DNA of 64,000 bases from positions 1,612,001-1,676,000 of the forward strand of contig WACJ01000514.1 of assembly GCA_008973525.1 (NCBI GenBank), given 5' to 3'. Under the pieces are notes generated by a model. It saw only the letters and a list, made by a program, of their open reading frames with translations. It searched no databases and had not been told where the DNA came from. Below, piece by piece: positions 23,949 to 37,100 of the stretch; the stretch's first letter is position 1; every line of letters begins with the position of its first letter. This stretch comes from Stenopsyche tienmushanensis (lineage: Eukaryota > Arthropoda > Insecta > Trichoptera > Stenopsychidae). A program made the position numbers and the translations under genes.

Positions 23949-24245
23949 AAGAATTAATTTATACGACAGAGGTTTCGCCGCCTTTGCAAAAATTAAAAAG
24001 GAAATGTTATTTCAGACAAATACATTTGAAATAAAAAAAAGTGTATTGCTTGCATATGAAGCAGAGATGGCCAATTTGAGCAAATTTTGTAAATAAATTT
24101 AATAAAAATATCATAAGCATAAAAAGTATTTTCTTAACCATGACCCTAACAAACTGGCACCTCTTCAAGTATAATAACTTATAGAATGATTTGTATAACA
24201 TGTAGCATATCGTTGGAAAGAGTATAATCTAAAAACTTTTTAAAA

Positions 24246-25268
24246 CTAAACTAAGTTCAAAATAGTTGTTAGTTTTTCGTGTAAAGAATTTAGATGTTAA
24301 AATTTCTTATTCGTTTGCACATTTTATGCAATTTTGGAAGCTCATAAGTAATTGTATTTAAACTAATTGCATTAAATAATGATTAAAAAATAGTCAATAA
24401 AATGTGCTATAATATGCCGTTTAAAAAGCTACAAACATCGTTCAATGTCTGCAAATCGAAATCAACAAATCAAATTTTGATACAAATCATCCACGATTTG
24501 ATACATGTACTCAAATCTATACATATGTTACATGTTACAAATCAAAATATACGTACAATGACACATCTTGGACATATTTTTACATTCGTCCCTAATTTCC
24601 CCACGAAAATATCGAATTTCCATCGGCATGAACGTATGTAAACATACCGTTAATGCATTTTTACAGCGATATTTTTACAACGTAAATAGCCATTAAACGA
24701 CGTAAATTTGTGTTATTGGCAGATTAAAGCGTAATTTATCACGAAATTCACGTGTAGCTTCCTCATATCGCTATCTAAAGAGACGCATTAAAAGGACATT
24801 ATCCTTTGAAGGAGTGTATTTTCAGTGAAAAAATATTTTCTTGATACACGCGATCCAAATATCAAGAAATCCATTTGGCTTTGGTGATTCAAATTCGACC
24901 ATCCGGTAATATATTTGTGCTCATTTTTAATACAGGAATATTGAGATACTATCGACGATGTACTTCTGTTGCATTGGATGTTGGAGAAAAAATATTAAAT
25001 TAGGATTTGAGTAGAATCTCATAACCGTAAGAAAGGGCTGCGGATATTTTTTTTCCCAATTTATGATAAGCTCAATGTGCTCGTCCTGGTGGATCCTTTT
25101 TTAGACCCTTTTTTCGATTACATGTGGAATATTCTTTAGTATGAAATCATGCGTATGTGTATTTATAAACGCATTACTTTATAATTTCGACTCAAAAAAG
25201 ATTTGTTTTGCATATGAAAGAAGTTATTGTAATATTCATACACGTTATTCTTTGTGTTGACGCCTTTA
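24246..25268. other. Intergenic, nothing recognised
   Basis: AT-rich. I find no shared repeat or supported ORF. Confidence 0.5.
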
Positions 25269-25270
25269 TA

Positions 25271-26545
25271 TTAGGGGTATCGAAAAGAAATAGAAATTTT
25301 CATACAGTTATGAAAAAAACATTTATTTAAAAAAAAACTTAAAAACTACTCTATAAAATAATGTCCATCGTTTTCTAACACCTTTTTTCCATCTTTCAGG
25401 TAATTTATCTATTCCTGTTTTGTAAAAGTCTTTGGGTTTTTCTTTAAAGAACTTTTCCATATGATTTTTTATCTCATTCACATTAGTAATTTTTTTTTCA
25501 CGAAGAGAATGTTCTAGGGCACGAAACAAATAATAATCCGATGGAGCAATGTCTGGAGAATATGGTGGATGTGGTAGAAGTTCATAGCCAAGTTCAATAA
25601 TTTTTTGCTGCGTAACTTTTGCCGCATGAGGTCGTGCGTTGTCTTGTTGGAGAATTCGCTTATTATTGTTCACTAAAATTGGCCGATTTTTTTAAAATTC
25701 TTTTGTCATTCTTTCTAATTGTTCACAATACATATTTGCTGTTATTGTTTCACCGGGTTTGAGTAATTCAAAATAAATAACACCAAGGCTATCCCACCAA
25801 ATACATAACAGCACCTTATTTACAGTTAAGCTCGGCTTTGCCGTAGGTAAAGCTAATTGACCGGGTGAAAGCCATTGTTTTTTTCGCGTGGTATTGTTAT
25901 AGAGGACCCATTTTTCGTCACAGGTAACAATTCGCCTTAAAAAGGGTTCTAAATCGTACCTAGATAAAAGAGAAGTGCAGATAGTACGTCGCTGCTCTAG
26001 TGCAGTTTGTGATAAATCGTGAGGGACCCAAACTCCTTGCCTGGAACACTTTCCAATGCGGTGAAGGTGATTTTGTACAGTTGTCCATGGGCATCCAAGT
26101 TTATTTGATATTTCTCTGATTGATTGACGAGGATCAGACTCTACTAAATTTAACAGGACATCATCATCGATTTTTAGCGGTCTTCCCGATTTAGGCGCAT
26201 CTGTAAGATTTCTGTCACCAGTTTGGAATTTTTTCAACCACCTATGACATTTACTTAGTGTCAATATATCACCATATGTTTCATTGATTTTCTGCGTCAC
26301 TTCTTTAGTTTTCATTTTTTGATCAAATAAAAATAGCATACAATGACGCAAATGTTCTTCACTAATTGTTGGTCTGGAATTTTTTATTTAAATCACGGTA
26401 ATTTTTTTTTTGTTAAAAATAGTAAATTGACAATAGTCTTAATTTACAAGCACTAAAAAATAAGTGTTTACTGCACCGCGTCACAATATAAACTGACCCT
26501 AAAGCCAGGTATAAAAAAATTTCTATTTCTTTTCGATACCCCTAA
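25271..26545. mobile_element. Nearly complete mariner transposon (1275 bp)
   Basis: Terminal inverted repeats of about 29 bp are perfect over TTAGGGGTATCGAAAAGAAA and beyond (25271-25299 and 26517-26545). TA target duplications lie at 25269-25270 and 26546-26547. The transposase gene lies inside on the minus strand. The intact ends make this the youngest-looking DNA transposon in the window. Confidence 0.92.
25323..26351 (-). pseudogene. Mariner transposase, one in-frame stop
   Basis: A 343-codon minus-strand frame interrupted only by a TAA at 25694-25692. It encodes, in order: an N-terminal helix-turn-helix region (ETYGDILTLSKCHRWLKKFQ and a second HTH around NKLGCPWTTVQNHLHRIGK), then the DD34D catalytic core with IVTCDEKWVLY, LQQDNARPHAAK and PYSPDIAPSDYYLF. 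All three acidic residues are present. Reading extends upstream of 26351 (NSRPTISEEHLRHCM) to a stop, with ATA where mariners usually begin, so the normal start codon is probably lost as well. The usual length for the family is about 345 aa. The element cannot make an active enzyme as it stands but may still be mobilised in trans through its good ends. Confidence 0.92.
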
Positions 26546-26547
26546 TA

Positions 26548-27127
26548 TTTGAAAAAATTTATGATTATTCTAAGCCTTATATCAATTTTTACCTTACCCT
26601 CATATCAATTTTTACCTACTTATGGTAATATATTTTCTATATGGTCGTAACATTACTCTTATAATAACTACATTATTTTATGCTTATTTCACATACAATA
26701 AAATGGCATTCAATCATTCTATATCCATGTAAATGCATTTATAATGGTGGATTTGTGAGCATCTGCTGCTTAAAATCAGTTTTCGATTAGTGTGCGCGCC
26801 TCATAAAGCCTTCATATCTTGCTCATTTTCAAATATATAGTCATGATTCTTACGAGAAAATATTACAGAATGATCATAAAAATTTCGATATTTCTCAAGA
26901 TATAAAACTTCATTATCCCCTTAACAGTTTTTTACGAATTTAAAATGGCAATTTTCTTACTATGTTTATCGTCTTATCTAAAATATTTCGTTTTTTCTGT
27001 TTTTATAAAAATATTCTAGTAACATTTACGATTAAAGATATATCAGACAACTAGCAACTCTCACAAAATTATTAACACATTTCCGTCGGGGTCACTTTAA
27101 AAACCAATGCTTTGTTTACATATTTAT
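26548..27127. other. Intergenic, nothing recognised
   Basis: AT-rich spacer between two mariner elements; no ORF. Confidence 0.5.
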
Positions 27128-27129
27128 TA

Positions 27130-28063
27130 GGTTGGGGAATAAGTTCGTAGCGTTTTTATCAAAAACATTTATGCAAACAAAAATCAAAGGTTTTAACAAT
27201 AAAATAATTAATTATGTATTCGCCATTGCTGTTTACTATCTCCTCCCGCCTCTCGACCAATTTTTCGATGCCGTTCTGCCAAAAATCTTCCAGTCTGGTA
27301 TCGAAGAATTTGTTGAGCCAGTTTTTAAGATCGTCTTCATTGTTGAAGGTAACGCCTCTCATATGGTTCGACAGGGTGCTAAAATGTTGATAATCCGTTA
27401 GTGCAAGGTCTGGAGAACAAGACGGATGCCGAAGGACCTCCCATTCGAGCTCTTGGATTGCGGCTTTGACGACTTGTGCAACATGGCGCCTGGTGTTGTC
27501 GCGAAGGAATACGGTTTGGCCTTATCGATGGTATCTTTTCTGTTGAATAGTCTCTTTCAAGTGGTATAGCTGCACTATGTAGAGCTCCTTATTGACCGTA
27601 AAATGCACCGTGCCCTCCCAGTCCCACCAAACGCAGATCATGGTCTTCTTTGGATGTAGATTCGGTTACCTCTCGGCTTTGGTGTATCTCCTGGAGCCAC
27701 CCATTCCTTTCTTTGTTTCATGTTTATGTATAGGCAGAAGCAGTTTAAAGGCGATTTTTTTATTTTCGTGAAGTTCGTAAGGCTTGAGAATCGTTTTATG
27801 ATCGCAATTCATTTATTCGGCCAATTCACGACTTGTTTGGCGATCGTCCTCATTCAAAAGTGTTTTAAGACGCTCTTCGTCGAATTCAGAAAGTCTTCCG
27901 CACTCAAAGTTAATAAAAATTAAATTATTCAAAAAGATTAGTAACATAGATTTGTAGAATAGAAAGAGATCTATCGAATGAATAACATACACTTTGCCAA
28001 AAAGCAAAAAAAAATGTTGTAAAGCTTAATAATTTAAAAACGCTACGAACTTATTCCCCAACC
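27130..28063 (-). mobile_element. Deleted mariner, family 2, copy 1
   Basis: Inverted ends GGTTGGGGAATAAGTTCGTA (27130) and its complement ending at 28063, with TA on both sides (27128-27129 and 28064-28065). Minus-strand fragments include GRLSEFDEERLKTLLNEDDR (N-terminal region) and NKFFDTRLEDFWQNGIEKLV (C-terminal region). The middle is compressed and frameshifted; the total is 934 bp against about 1.3 kb for an intact mariner. Same family as 40961-42023. Confidence 0.88.
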
Positions 28064-28065
28064 TA

Positions 28066-30136
28066 TATATAGTGAAATATCCTAAATATTTTTTCAAATT
28101 TTTCTAAATGTTTGGGTACCTTATTTGAATAATTCAGATTCAAATCCAAATTTTAATCTAGTCTGATTTGATTTCTTGAATTTGATTAAAACGATTAACT
28201 GAAACGATTAATAAAAAAACAGGGCTACCTATAAGTGACATGCGACATTAATTTATAAGTATCTATATCTCCTGAAACTACTACAAAAAACTTTTGCAAC
28301 AGCGATAAAGTGAAAATATTGGGTTTTTGATACCAAATGAATTATGTTTGCCCGTCCAACAACATTAAGATTAACAAAAAAAGCTACTGCATTCAAATTA
28401 TTAAAAAAATATCTTATAAACTTTGCCTATGTTCGATAAGAGATATGTCACTTTAAGACGAAGAAACTTTTATAAATGGCTGTCAAAAATTTTAATAAAT
28501 TCAATATTTATACGAACAGAAGCATTTAACTTAATGAATCGGAATGAGAGCTGATTTTAAATTAATATTAGTATGCAATGATGATTACTTCCATTTGCTT
28601 AATCCTCTTTGCCTTCTTGACATTTTGCTTCTTTGTGTGTGCTCAAATTTAACTCATCGCTTGATTATAAAGAAGAAAATATTTTTTCACGCTCAATTAT
28701 CCCCTGTTTCTTTGTTTCTTTGCTCTGGTGTTTCAAAAGCAAACGCCATAAAAAATAAGCCCTTAAGAAATAAGACGAATATTATTTTTTAGACCCACTC
28801 ATTTAAAGAGGAGCTTATTGGAGCCGCTAACAGCATCCGCTTTGGCCGGATGGTACAGCAAACTTCGACTAATAACACAAAGCAAAGAAGATCGATATTT
28901 TAAATATGATTCAAACAATTCCAACAGGCGTTCCTTCCGAGAAAATCCCGTTCGTTTAAAGTACGTTTGTTATAAGACAAGTTTATTAAAGTAATTAAAG
29001 CCCAGTCTTGCGTCAATCAAACTTTAAAATACCTTTGAGAAAGCTCTCTAGCATTTTTAATTCGGGAATTTCAAAATATCGTTTAGACTTGTTTTGGCGA
29101 GATTTCATTTCAAAGCTAAATTTGATTGAAATGGATATTGTTAACTTCAGCGTATTAAAATTGCACTTTGGAAGATTAACGGCGAAAAATTGAACGTCAA
29201 TATTCATAATGTTTGATATTCTCTTAAAAATAAACCGCAGCCACCCACAACAATCCATTAGATAATTAAAACCGCAATAAAAAGCGTTATTTTCCGCATC
29301 ATAAAGGGTTCGAATGAGAGGATGTGAGCTGAAAAGGTTGAATTAATGGAAAGCTGAGAACTTTCTTTTATTTTTCAGCCTGTTTGTTTTATTTCATATC
29401 CGAATGAAGCACAAGCTAATGGAAGGTGAAATATTCATTCATCATGTTTACATTTGCGAGGATGTGGGCAAAACTTAATGGTATTTGTATAAGTGCAAAT
29501 GTCTAAAATATTAAAATCGATTCATAAGCACTTCATAATACATATGGTCGGCATCACACCGGTTTTGACACCCCTAAGGGAAATCTAAAAAGGATTCTTC
29601 TCATTTCGATTTAATCCCACCAGAATTTTTGGAATCAAATAGAAACTAAAAATAGGGCTAAAGGCTGCGGTACGCATTTATCCCCGAAAATGTAGCAAAA
29701 AGTCCTAAAAGAGGACCGAATGGCCACAAGGTCTGGTGTTCAACTGGTCCGCTTTTCAAACCGCTGACACGACGAAAGAACGCGTCTCAATCGGACGCCA
29801 TACCCGAACATGTCTACACAACATGATATTCTGCGTTTTGCAGCCCAAGCCCAGTTACGCCCGTAGTGGACGCCTTGTTACAGCCCTGATGTTTTCATCG
29901 AATATTGAATGTCATAAAACGATGGTATCACACAATTATAGCATTTTTAGGACCATCTTCGAAGAAATTTGGCCCAATTATTCCATGTTCTGATGTTCCC
30001 AATTATTTCTGTTCATGGTTGAAATTGTACTATCTTCTACTAAAAAAAGGCTTATATCATTTGAAAAGACGTTTGAAAGCGTTGCATTTAGATGACATGA
30101 TATTGTGAGTGATAAAATTGTATTATTTTTATTAAG
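28066..30136. other. Intergenic, no supported gene
   Basis: About 2 kb, AT-rich. Overlapping ORFs at 29008-29258 on both strands and at 29736-30108 show no domains. Confidence 0.45.
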
Positions 30137-30692
30137 CAGTGACATCTCTGTGCAAGTTTTTAAATTTATTTCCCTTGAGTTTTATTATGGTTGCGTTCTT
30201 GAATAATTAAATAAATACAAATTTAAAAATAACTATGTAAAATTAAATTGCATATTTTAAAAAAATATATATAATGAGTTTTTTAACTAATTATGTTTAA
30301 AAGAAAAAATGAGAATATTTATTATTAATTGAAAATAGTTTTTGCTAACTATTAATTATTTAACACACATTTAATGCAAATTCAAAAAACGAAATTAGTC
30401 GTTGAAACAGTGACATCTCAGTGCAAGTGTTTAAACTTATCTCCCTTTAGTGTAATAATGGTTGCTTTCTGGGATAATTAAATAAATATAAATTTAAAAA
30501 TAAATTTTACTATGTAAAATAAAACTGCATATTTTTACAATATACATAATGTGTTTTTTAATTTAATTATTTGAAATTTAAAAAAAATATATAAAACGAA
30601 AATATTTAATATAAATTGAAAATAATTATTGCCATCTATTGATCATTTAATAAACTTTAAATGCAAATTCGAAAACGAAATCTTTCGTTAAA
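30137..30692. repeat. Two-copy tandem repeat, about 271 bp unit
   Basis: CAGTGACATCT starts the first unit at 30137 and the second at 30408. Matching landmarks follow in order: AATAATTAAATAAATA, TTTAAAAATAA, a run of ATATATA, AATTGAAAATA, and TTAAATGCAAATTC...AACGAAAT. A partial third start (AAACAGTCGACTG) occurs at about 30692. The units are diverged by substitutions and small indels. It lies just upstream of the POPDC first exon. Confidence 0.75.
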
Positions 30693-31036
30693 ACAGTCGA
30701 CTGTCTTATCATAACTTGCCGTTGTTTACGATTAGACGTTTCATTAATCACCGATAGGGGTTGAAATTTTCCGGCTTTCCATTGCGACTCCCCATATTGA
30801 TTTCCACGACCGCGATAAGATAAAATTATCGCAATAAATTTGCTTTAATTTCTTGACAGCTCGCATTTCGATGGCATTATATAATTCTTCCGCAAATTTG
30901 TAACGCTCAATTTAATACGTAAACATAACCTGCGATTTCAATACGTCAGAAGGTTTCGGAGGAAGCGCACGCCTCTCGTTCCAACGCAATTTTGCGCATG
31001 TTTCATGTATATTTTCGATGATTTGATAACGCAAAG

Positions 31037-31178
31037 ATGTTCCCCGGCGTCATGGCAGCCGAAATACCAGCAAACTTTCGAAAGGCTACCCATTTCGAAA
31101 TGCCAAACTTCAATTTTTCGTGGTCGGGGATGAACGGGACTTTGGACGACGCCGACGCAGGAAATTCAACTTTATTAG
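31037..31178 (+). CDS. bves: POPDC exon 1 (extracellular N-terminus)
   Basis: Starts at ATG 31037 and ends at the donor G|GTGAGC in phase 1. Encodes residues 1-47 plus the first base of codon 48. Three N-x-S/T sequons (NFS, NGT, NST) fit the glycosylated outer tail of POPDC proteins. No signal peptide is expected for this family. An upstream non-coding exon is possible. Confidence 0.8.
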
Positions 31179-34100
31179 GTGAGCTTTCCATAACTATATT
31201 TCTTAATGTTTCTTCAAAAATTATCAATGCAAAAATATCAAGTCTCTATTTATTTATGATGGATAAGCTTTCGAGAGCTGTGGTTAACTTTTAGCAATTA
31301 TTGCTGCAACTCAAGCATTCGTGCTACAAGAACGTTCGTGTTGCCAATTTGAGGTGTGAAATATTTAATGCACAATTATAAAGTTTGCCCTTTGAACATT
31401 TACACGTGATCAGATTATTCAAAAGACCTCCATCAACTAAACTGTCAGTGAATTGGTTCTACTGGTGTTCAAATTCCGGTACTAATTGTATATAGTTGTA
31501 TCACGTGACGATGTGACTTACCCCTAATAGATAATTTGAATTATTTCAATAAGCATATCTTATTTTTAATCGAAACTCTTGTTATTTTTGCATTGATGAT
31601 AGCTATTTGTAAATTCATTATCCAAATGTATTTTCAACAGTTTATTAGTCTTAGCTGTCTTTCCACTATGAATATTTAATACGTAAACTTTCTGATTAAA
31701 AATTGAATGAGAATGCTTGAATTTATCATCAATCTTCTTTTTATCGCAAGTGACAACACGAGAAAAAGATCAAGCGAACAAATTGGCAATGATTTATAAC
31801 TTATTTAGACAGTTAACATCATTAAGCCTGGCATTTGCTGAAGAATCCATCCAACCGACCACCTGTAAGGGCCGACCTTTGCCCAATTGCGGTCATCTGT
31901 TCAACCCTTAATGACAGCAAATTATTCTGTTTGCGTTCCCATGGTCAGTAAATATTTCTCCCCTGGCGGACATAGATCTGAAATTTTAATGCACTTTTGC
32001 ACTTCGACCAGGCATTCCATTGGGCGCGGAAAAGGGTGAAAATATCCAAAGAACAGATTTACTACCCTTGACCGTGTATAAAAAACACGTATATTCTTGA
32101 ATTATTGAACCGGGTTAGATCAAACTGTGGTGTGATTTTTCGGATGAAATATTGTTCCTAAATATAATAATCGATGTAGGAATGTAAAATACTTAAAAAT
32201 TGCGTGTAGAATGAAAGACATATGAAAATATCCAATATAAATTTATAGACACTTTAGAATTTGCGATGAAACAAATTACCACATTCTCTTTATGACCTCA
32301 GAAATCTTTCATATTATGTATATCTAAGATTGCTCTAGGCATTAAGTATTCGTTTGGATATCGTTTGTTTCTGATTTGAATACTCCTCTGGATTGATCCT
32401 TGGAAATAGGCCGGGTCTAAGGACTAAAGTAGGTATATTTTCAAAATAGCTGGTGTTTTTGCTATTAAAATTGTCATAAAATATTTACTTCATGCCTCCA
32501 TTTACAATCCAGTTTCTGACATGATTATAAATAATTGAATGTAACGCATCACCCAATAAGTACGTAGGATTTTTTTTCGCTTTAAACATGTTTTCTTCAT
32601 TTAGGGTCGTAAATTTAAGATTATTTCAGTTACTTTTCCATCTTAATACTTATTTAATATCTATTAAGTTTCTGGAACCAAATACGATATATGTTATGTT
32701 GGGTGTTGACGCTCTTTCGTAACGAAAATTAATAATTTTGATTGCTTCAAATATCCCTATAAATATTTTTGGCTAACTTGTGAATCGTTTTTAACTACAA
32801 AATATATAAAGCATAAACTTCATATTTATATAGGACGTTTTGCACATGGACCGACAATTGTTTTTTAGGTTTCACAGATAGGCCTTTTGAAAAAATACCC
32901 GAAATTTCACCTTTAAATCGTTATAACTTTTTAATCTGTAGTCATAATAGCACGAAATAACTGTTGTTGTATTTTAAAATATTGTTTTGATCTTCAAATA
33001 AATCATTATTTTATGCAATTGTTTTTTTGCAAATTTTTTTGTATAACCCTAGACAAAGAAGTCCAGTGGTGTCAGATCTGGAGACCGTGGGAGCCACGGA
33101 ATAGAGGACGTTCCCAAGCAAAGAAATCCAGTGGTGTCAGGTCTGGAGACCGTGTGAGCCACTGAATATGGCCGCCAAAAAATAGCTTACACGACAGATG
33201 TGGCCACAAAAAAAAATCTAATTGAAGGAATAAGCTCCGCCTTTGCAAAAATGAAAGAGGAAATGCTATTTCAGACAACTTGAGTATAAATAAGGAAAAT
33301 AAGTTGGGTGTGCATACAAAACAGAGGTGGTCAATTGCAACGAAATTTGAAAATAAATTTAATAAAAACATCATAAATATAAAAATATTTACATAACCCT
33401 GACCCTGGCAAACTGGTACCTCTTCAAGTTTAACGACTTGAATGATTTGTATGGCATGTAGCATATCGTTGGAAAGGGTATAATCTAGAGATCTTTTTCA
33501 AACTAAACTAAATTTGAAAGGGGGCAAACCCTTTACAACGTTCAAAAAATCGCTTAGTTCAACAGGAAACCTTCGACAAGTGGCCGTTTGATATCACGAG
33601 AAATGGCGCCTAATGGAATACCTCATAACTCCGCCATTTTGTTTTTAAAAAAATAAAATAAAATAGCACTTTAAAGTTGTAGTAAAATAATGTCAAAAAT
33701 TCAAAGCGTAGAAGTAATTTTCTTTAAACTAATGACATAAAATAATGATTTGATGAGATTAAAATAATGATAAAAACCAGAAAGACAGTGTTACTAACGG
33801 TGGGGGGGGGGGTAGTGTTTAGGGATGTTCAATATAGAAATACCTATATATAATAAAAAATAGCTTTGTATCAAATACTATTTTATTTTTATACATTGAA
33901 ACAGACAAGAATCTTAAGTCTGATTTTTATTCATGAATAGTTACGCTAACGATGTCTTGAAATTTTTGTACTTCAGCGATCGCGACTTCGTTTATAAATT
34001 TAAAAAAATCTCTTATTCTCTCCGCAAACAATCCTGTGCAAGTTAATTGAAATGAAACGTGCTGAATGCAATTTGCAAAAAAATAAATTCGCCTCGAAAC

Positions 34101-37100
34101 AATGTTTCGTTCATTAAAGACGTCCACCGTCCCATTTCAGTATCAAACTTCGTCCAAGAATTTTCTTCGAATTCCCCGTGACGCCATAATCGTGGACGTT
34201 GGCCGAGATCCTGCACGTGCCGAAGACATATTTGTATAATAATATCTACGTTATAAAGTCCCGATAAAGTAGCGGGTTTAATAGTCCGAATAGCCTTATG
34301 GGCGTACGTGACGGCGTCGCGAGCCAGTACTTGGACACGTCTGCAAAATGGTGATCGAAACAATTTCATTTTTGACTATCAGCCCTCGATGGATTCAAAC
34401 GACGCTTTTTAATTTGGCAACACAACTTCTCTTTGGGCTTTTCTTGCGTGCCAACTTTTCGTAGGAATTGCTCCAGAAGCCTTTGTTCGACTCAGCGACT
34501 TTAGAGCGCGAAGAAATGGCCAAAGAGGCCATTTAAAGGCTGCATGTTTCGCTTTATGGTTTATTCATCTGCTTAAGGATAAATTGACTTTTTACCCCAT
34601 CCAATATTATTCAATACGACATAAATTTCGTCTATGCCGTACTAAAGGATATTGGACGAATAGCGTGTATATTTTCTTTATTGCATTCCAGGCTGAAGGA
34701 CAAAAATTTGAGGGTGGACGACATCAAAGTCGCTTGGCCGAATCTAATAAAATTGTCTTCTGAGGCAACAGAATTACTTTAGGAATAAAAAAATATATTT
34801 TATTTGATATATCTATAATGTTTTAGTTCCATTTAGTAATATATGTTAGCTCTTAAACTATATTATAAAGGCTCGATTTTAATTCTTGATTGTAGAATTG
34901 TATCAAAAAATTTGCAAAATTGTACTAATTAATATATCTAACCGATCTGCTTTATTCAGATTTAACCTGATTTTCTGAATATGATAAATTATAAAACACT
35001 GAACATCAAATTTTTCGGGAACACAGTTAGCTAAAAGCCTTGGTCCAGAGAGAATGTCTTCTCTTTACCTTCTTCAGTCTGGTCTTGATAATGATTGAGG
35101 CCGCAGACCTAAATAGAAGACGCTTTTTATTGTATTTTTTCTGGCCATTTCCATCCATATTACGATTTTTTTCCTTGGTTTTATAATCGAACGGACTACG
35201 TGAATTATCTTTACAGAAGCTGAAAAACTCTTTCTATCCATGTATGTTAATAATATTTATCCTATTCATATCATATATAGAAGACAACTGAATAAACAAT
35301 CAGATAAAAGTCTTAATTTATAGACACCACCATTCTGATGGTAGTGTGGGATTTTACCCAATAAACTCCCCTCCTCTGCGACTGCTACCCGGCTACCAAT
35401 TAAGTATTACACAAAAGTGGCAGCAGTGTGTCCCTCACGGGCTTTCCATTTGTCTCTTTCCGGATGTCATTCTACTGCTATTGTTCGTCATCTTGTACGT
35501 TCAGCATCCTCCTTTCGGCCGCATAGCGCACTTCATGTATTTGTACTACGCATTCCAAGCCCTACCATCCGTTAATATTCAAGGTACCATGCTGCTTGGG
35601 GAGAGCGAGCTGATTCCCAGTTTCTCCCGTAGGATGTCCCTTTCGGTGCTCCATGCTGGGCAGACAAATGTCGTGTGTGCAGCTTCGTCGTACTTCGCTC
35701 TGCAGTGGTGGCACTCCGGCCCAGTCTCTTTGACCATTTTGTGTAGGTAGCTACCAAAACAGCCATGCCCGGTAAGGACCTGGGTCAAGTGGTAGTACAG
35801 TTGAGCGTGCTTTCTGGTTACCCAGGTTCTCAGGTTCGGTATTGGCTCATGCGTCCACCAACCTTTAGCGGAATTGTCCCATCGAGACTGCCACGCCGAC
35901 ATGGTGATTTGCTTAGCGTTATTCCTGTCTTCACCTTTCTGTATTGCCTGTCTCTCGTAAGCGAGCAGGTCGATTGGTGGTATGGTAGTCAGTGCCAGGA
36001 CGGCGTCTTCCGACACTGTGCGATATGCAGCAGCCACCCTGATTGCGCTCCTTCTCTGGACTGTGGCCTGCATTTTCAATTTGTAATGCCTTGGCCCATA
36101 TCGGCGCGGCGTACAACAGTGCCGAGTGCACTACCTCGTTGTAGAGTCGCCTCCTGTTTGTTTTTGAGCCACCAATGTTGGGCATCAACCTGGCCAGATT
36201 CTTCGCGATGCCGGCCGCCTTTGCTGCCGCCTTCTTCGTGTGGATGATGAATGGGAGCTTGTCATCAATCTCCACCCCCAAATACCGAATGGATCTTGAG
36301 TATTTAATCTCACAACCCCCGATCGTCAGGGGTGGAGGTCCTCCGAGCTTCCTGCGTCTTGTGAAAAAAAAGGTCACCATTTTTTTGGACAGCGAGCTTC
36401 AAACCAGTTCCTGTCAACCACTCCTTGGCCTTCCTCGGCGTGTCCTCGCAGGTCGTTCACAGGATCTCCGTGGATTTGGTGGTGACTATGATGGCAACGT
36501 CACCAGCGAAGGTGGCCATTTTGACTTCTTCGATTAGCAGCTTCCTCAGCAGTTCGTCGTACATTACGTTCCACAAGGCAGGTCCAAGCACCGACCCCTG
36601 TGGAACGCCTGCCGTCACTGGTTTTTCTCTTCTCTCCCTGTCGGCATCTTCGTATATGAGAGTTCTCCCATACAGGTACCTCTTTACTATTCTGGTGAGG
36701 TATGGTGGGGTGTCAATTTCTTTCAAGACCTTGATGATCAGGTGCCATCTCGCCGAGTTGAAGGCATTCTTGACGTCTAGCGCATTTATTATCATTATCC
36801 GATAAATGTCCGATCATCGATCAATCATCAATATATAATTTCAATGATCGTTTTCATGACACTAATTTTATTTTTTCATAATTCAAAGTCATCGAGGGTG
36901 GTTCGAAATATCGAATAAAGATAAACGTCTAAATACGATTTTGCCTTTTACAAACTAAAAAACGCGATCGAAAACCCGTTTTTCTAATGTTTTAAGTAAT
37001 TAAAATCATATGTATATATTATCATGTTATGCTGTGATTGATTAGCCGTATTGCTTTTGAATAGCTAAAAATAAAAACGAATTTCATCGATTAATTTGCC

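Larger units (their letters stand above)
22690..24245 (+). mobile_element. Decayed Tc1/mariner-superfamily element split by a LINE
   Basis: Plus-strand reading gives DLIPLDFFIWGHA at about 22917-22955 and, duplicated, RSPDLTPLDFFI at about 22965-23004. This is the third-acid region of a DDE transposase (..RSPDLTPLDFFLWG..). After the LINE insertion (23008-23937) the frame resumes near 23938 with FIFGRAKELIYTTE. Non-coding flanks at 22690-22890 and 24090-24245 match the second copy at 32835-33515. Stops and duplications show it is inactive. The superfamily is firm; the exact family is not. Confidence 0.65.

Noticed and set aside
34043..34369. 108-aa minus-strand ORF in POPDC intron 1
   Set aside because: No domain, no splice partners, and the other strand is equally open; kept only as an unassigned patch.
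35346..36805. Plus-strand ORFs of 120-160 aa
   Set aside because: Antisense shadows of the minus-strand R1-type LINE, whose reverse transcriptase and zinc motifs are unambiguous.
35281..36830. Target-site duplication for the LINE copy at 35 kb (CAGATAAAAGTC versus CCGATAAATGTC)
   Set aside because: Similar 12-bp stretches flank the element but with two mismatches and uncertain distance from the ends; not strong enough to call.
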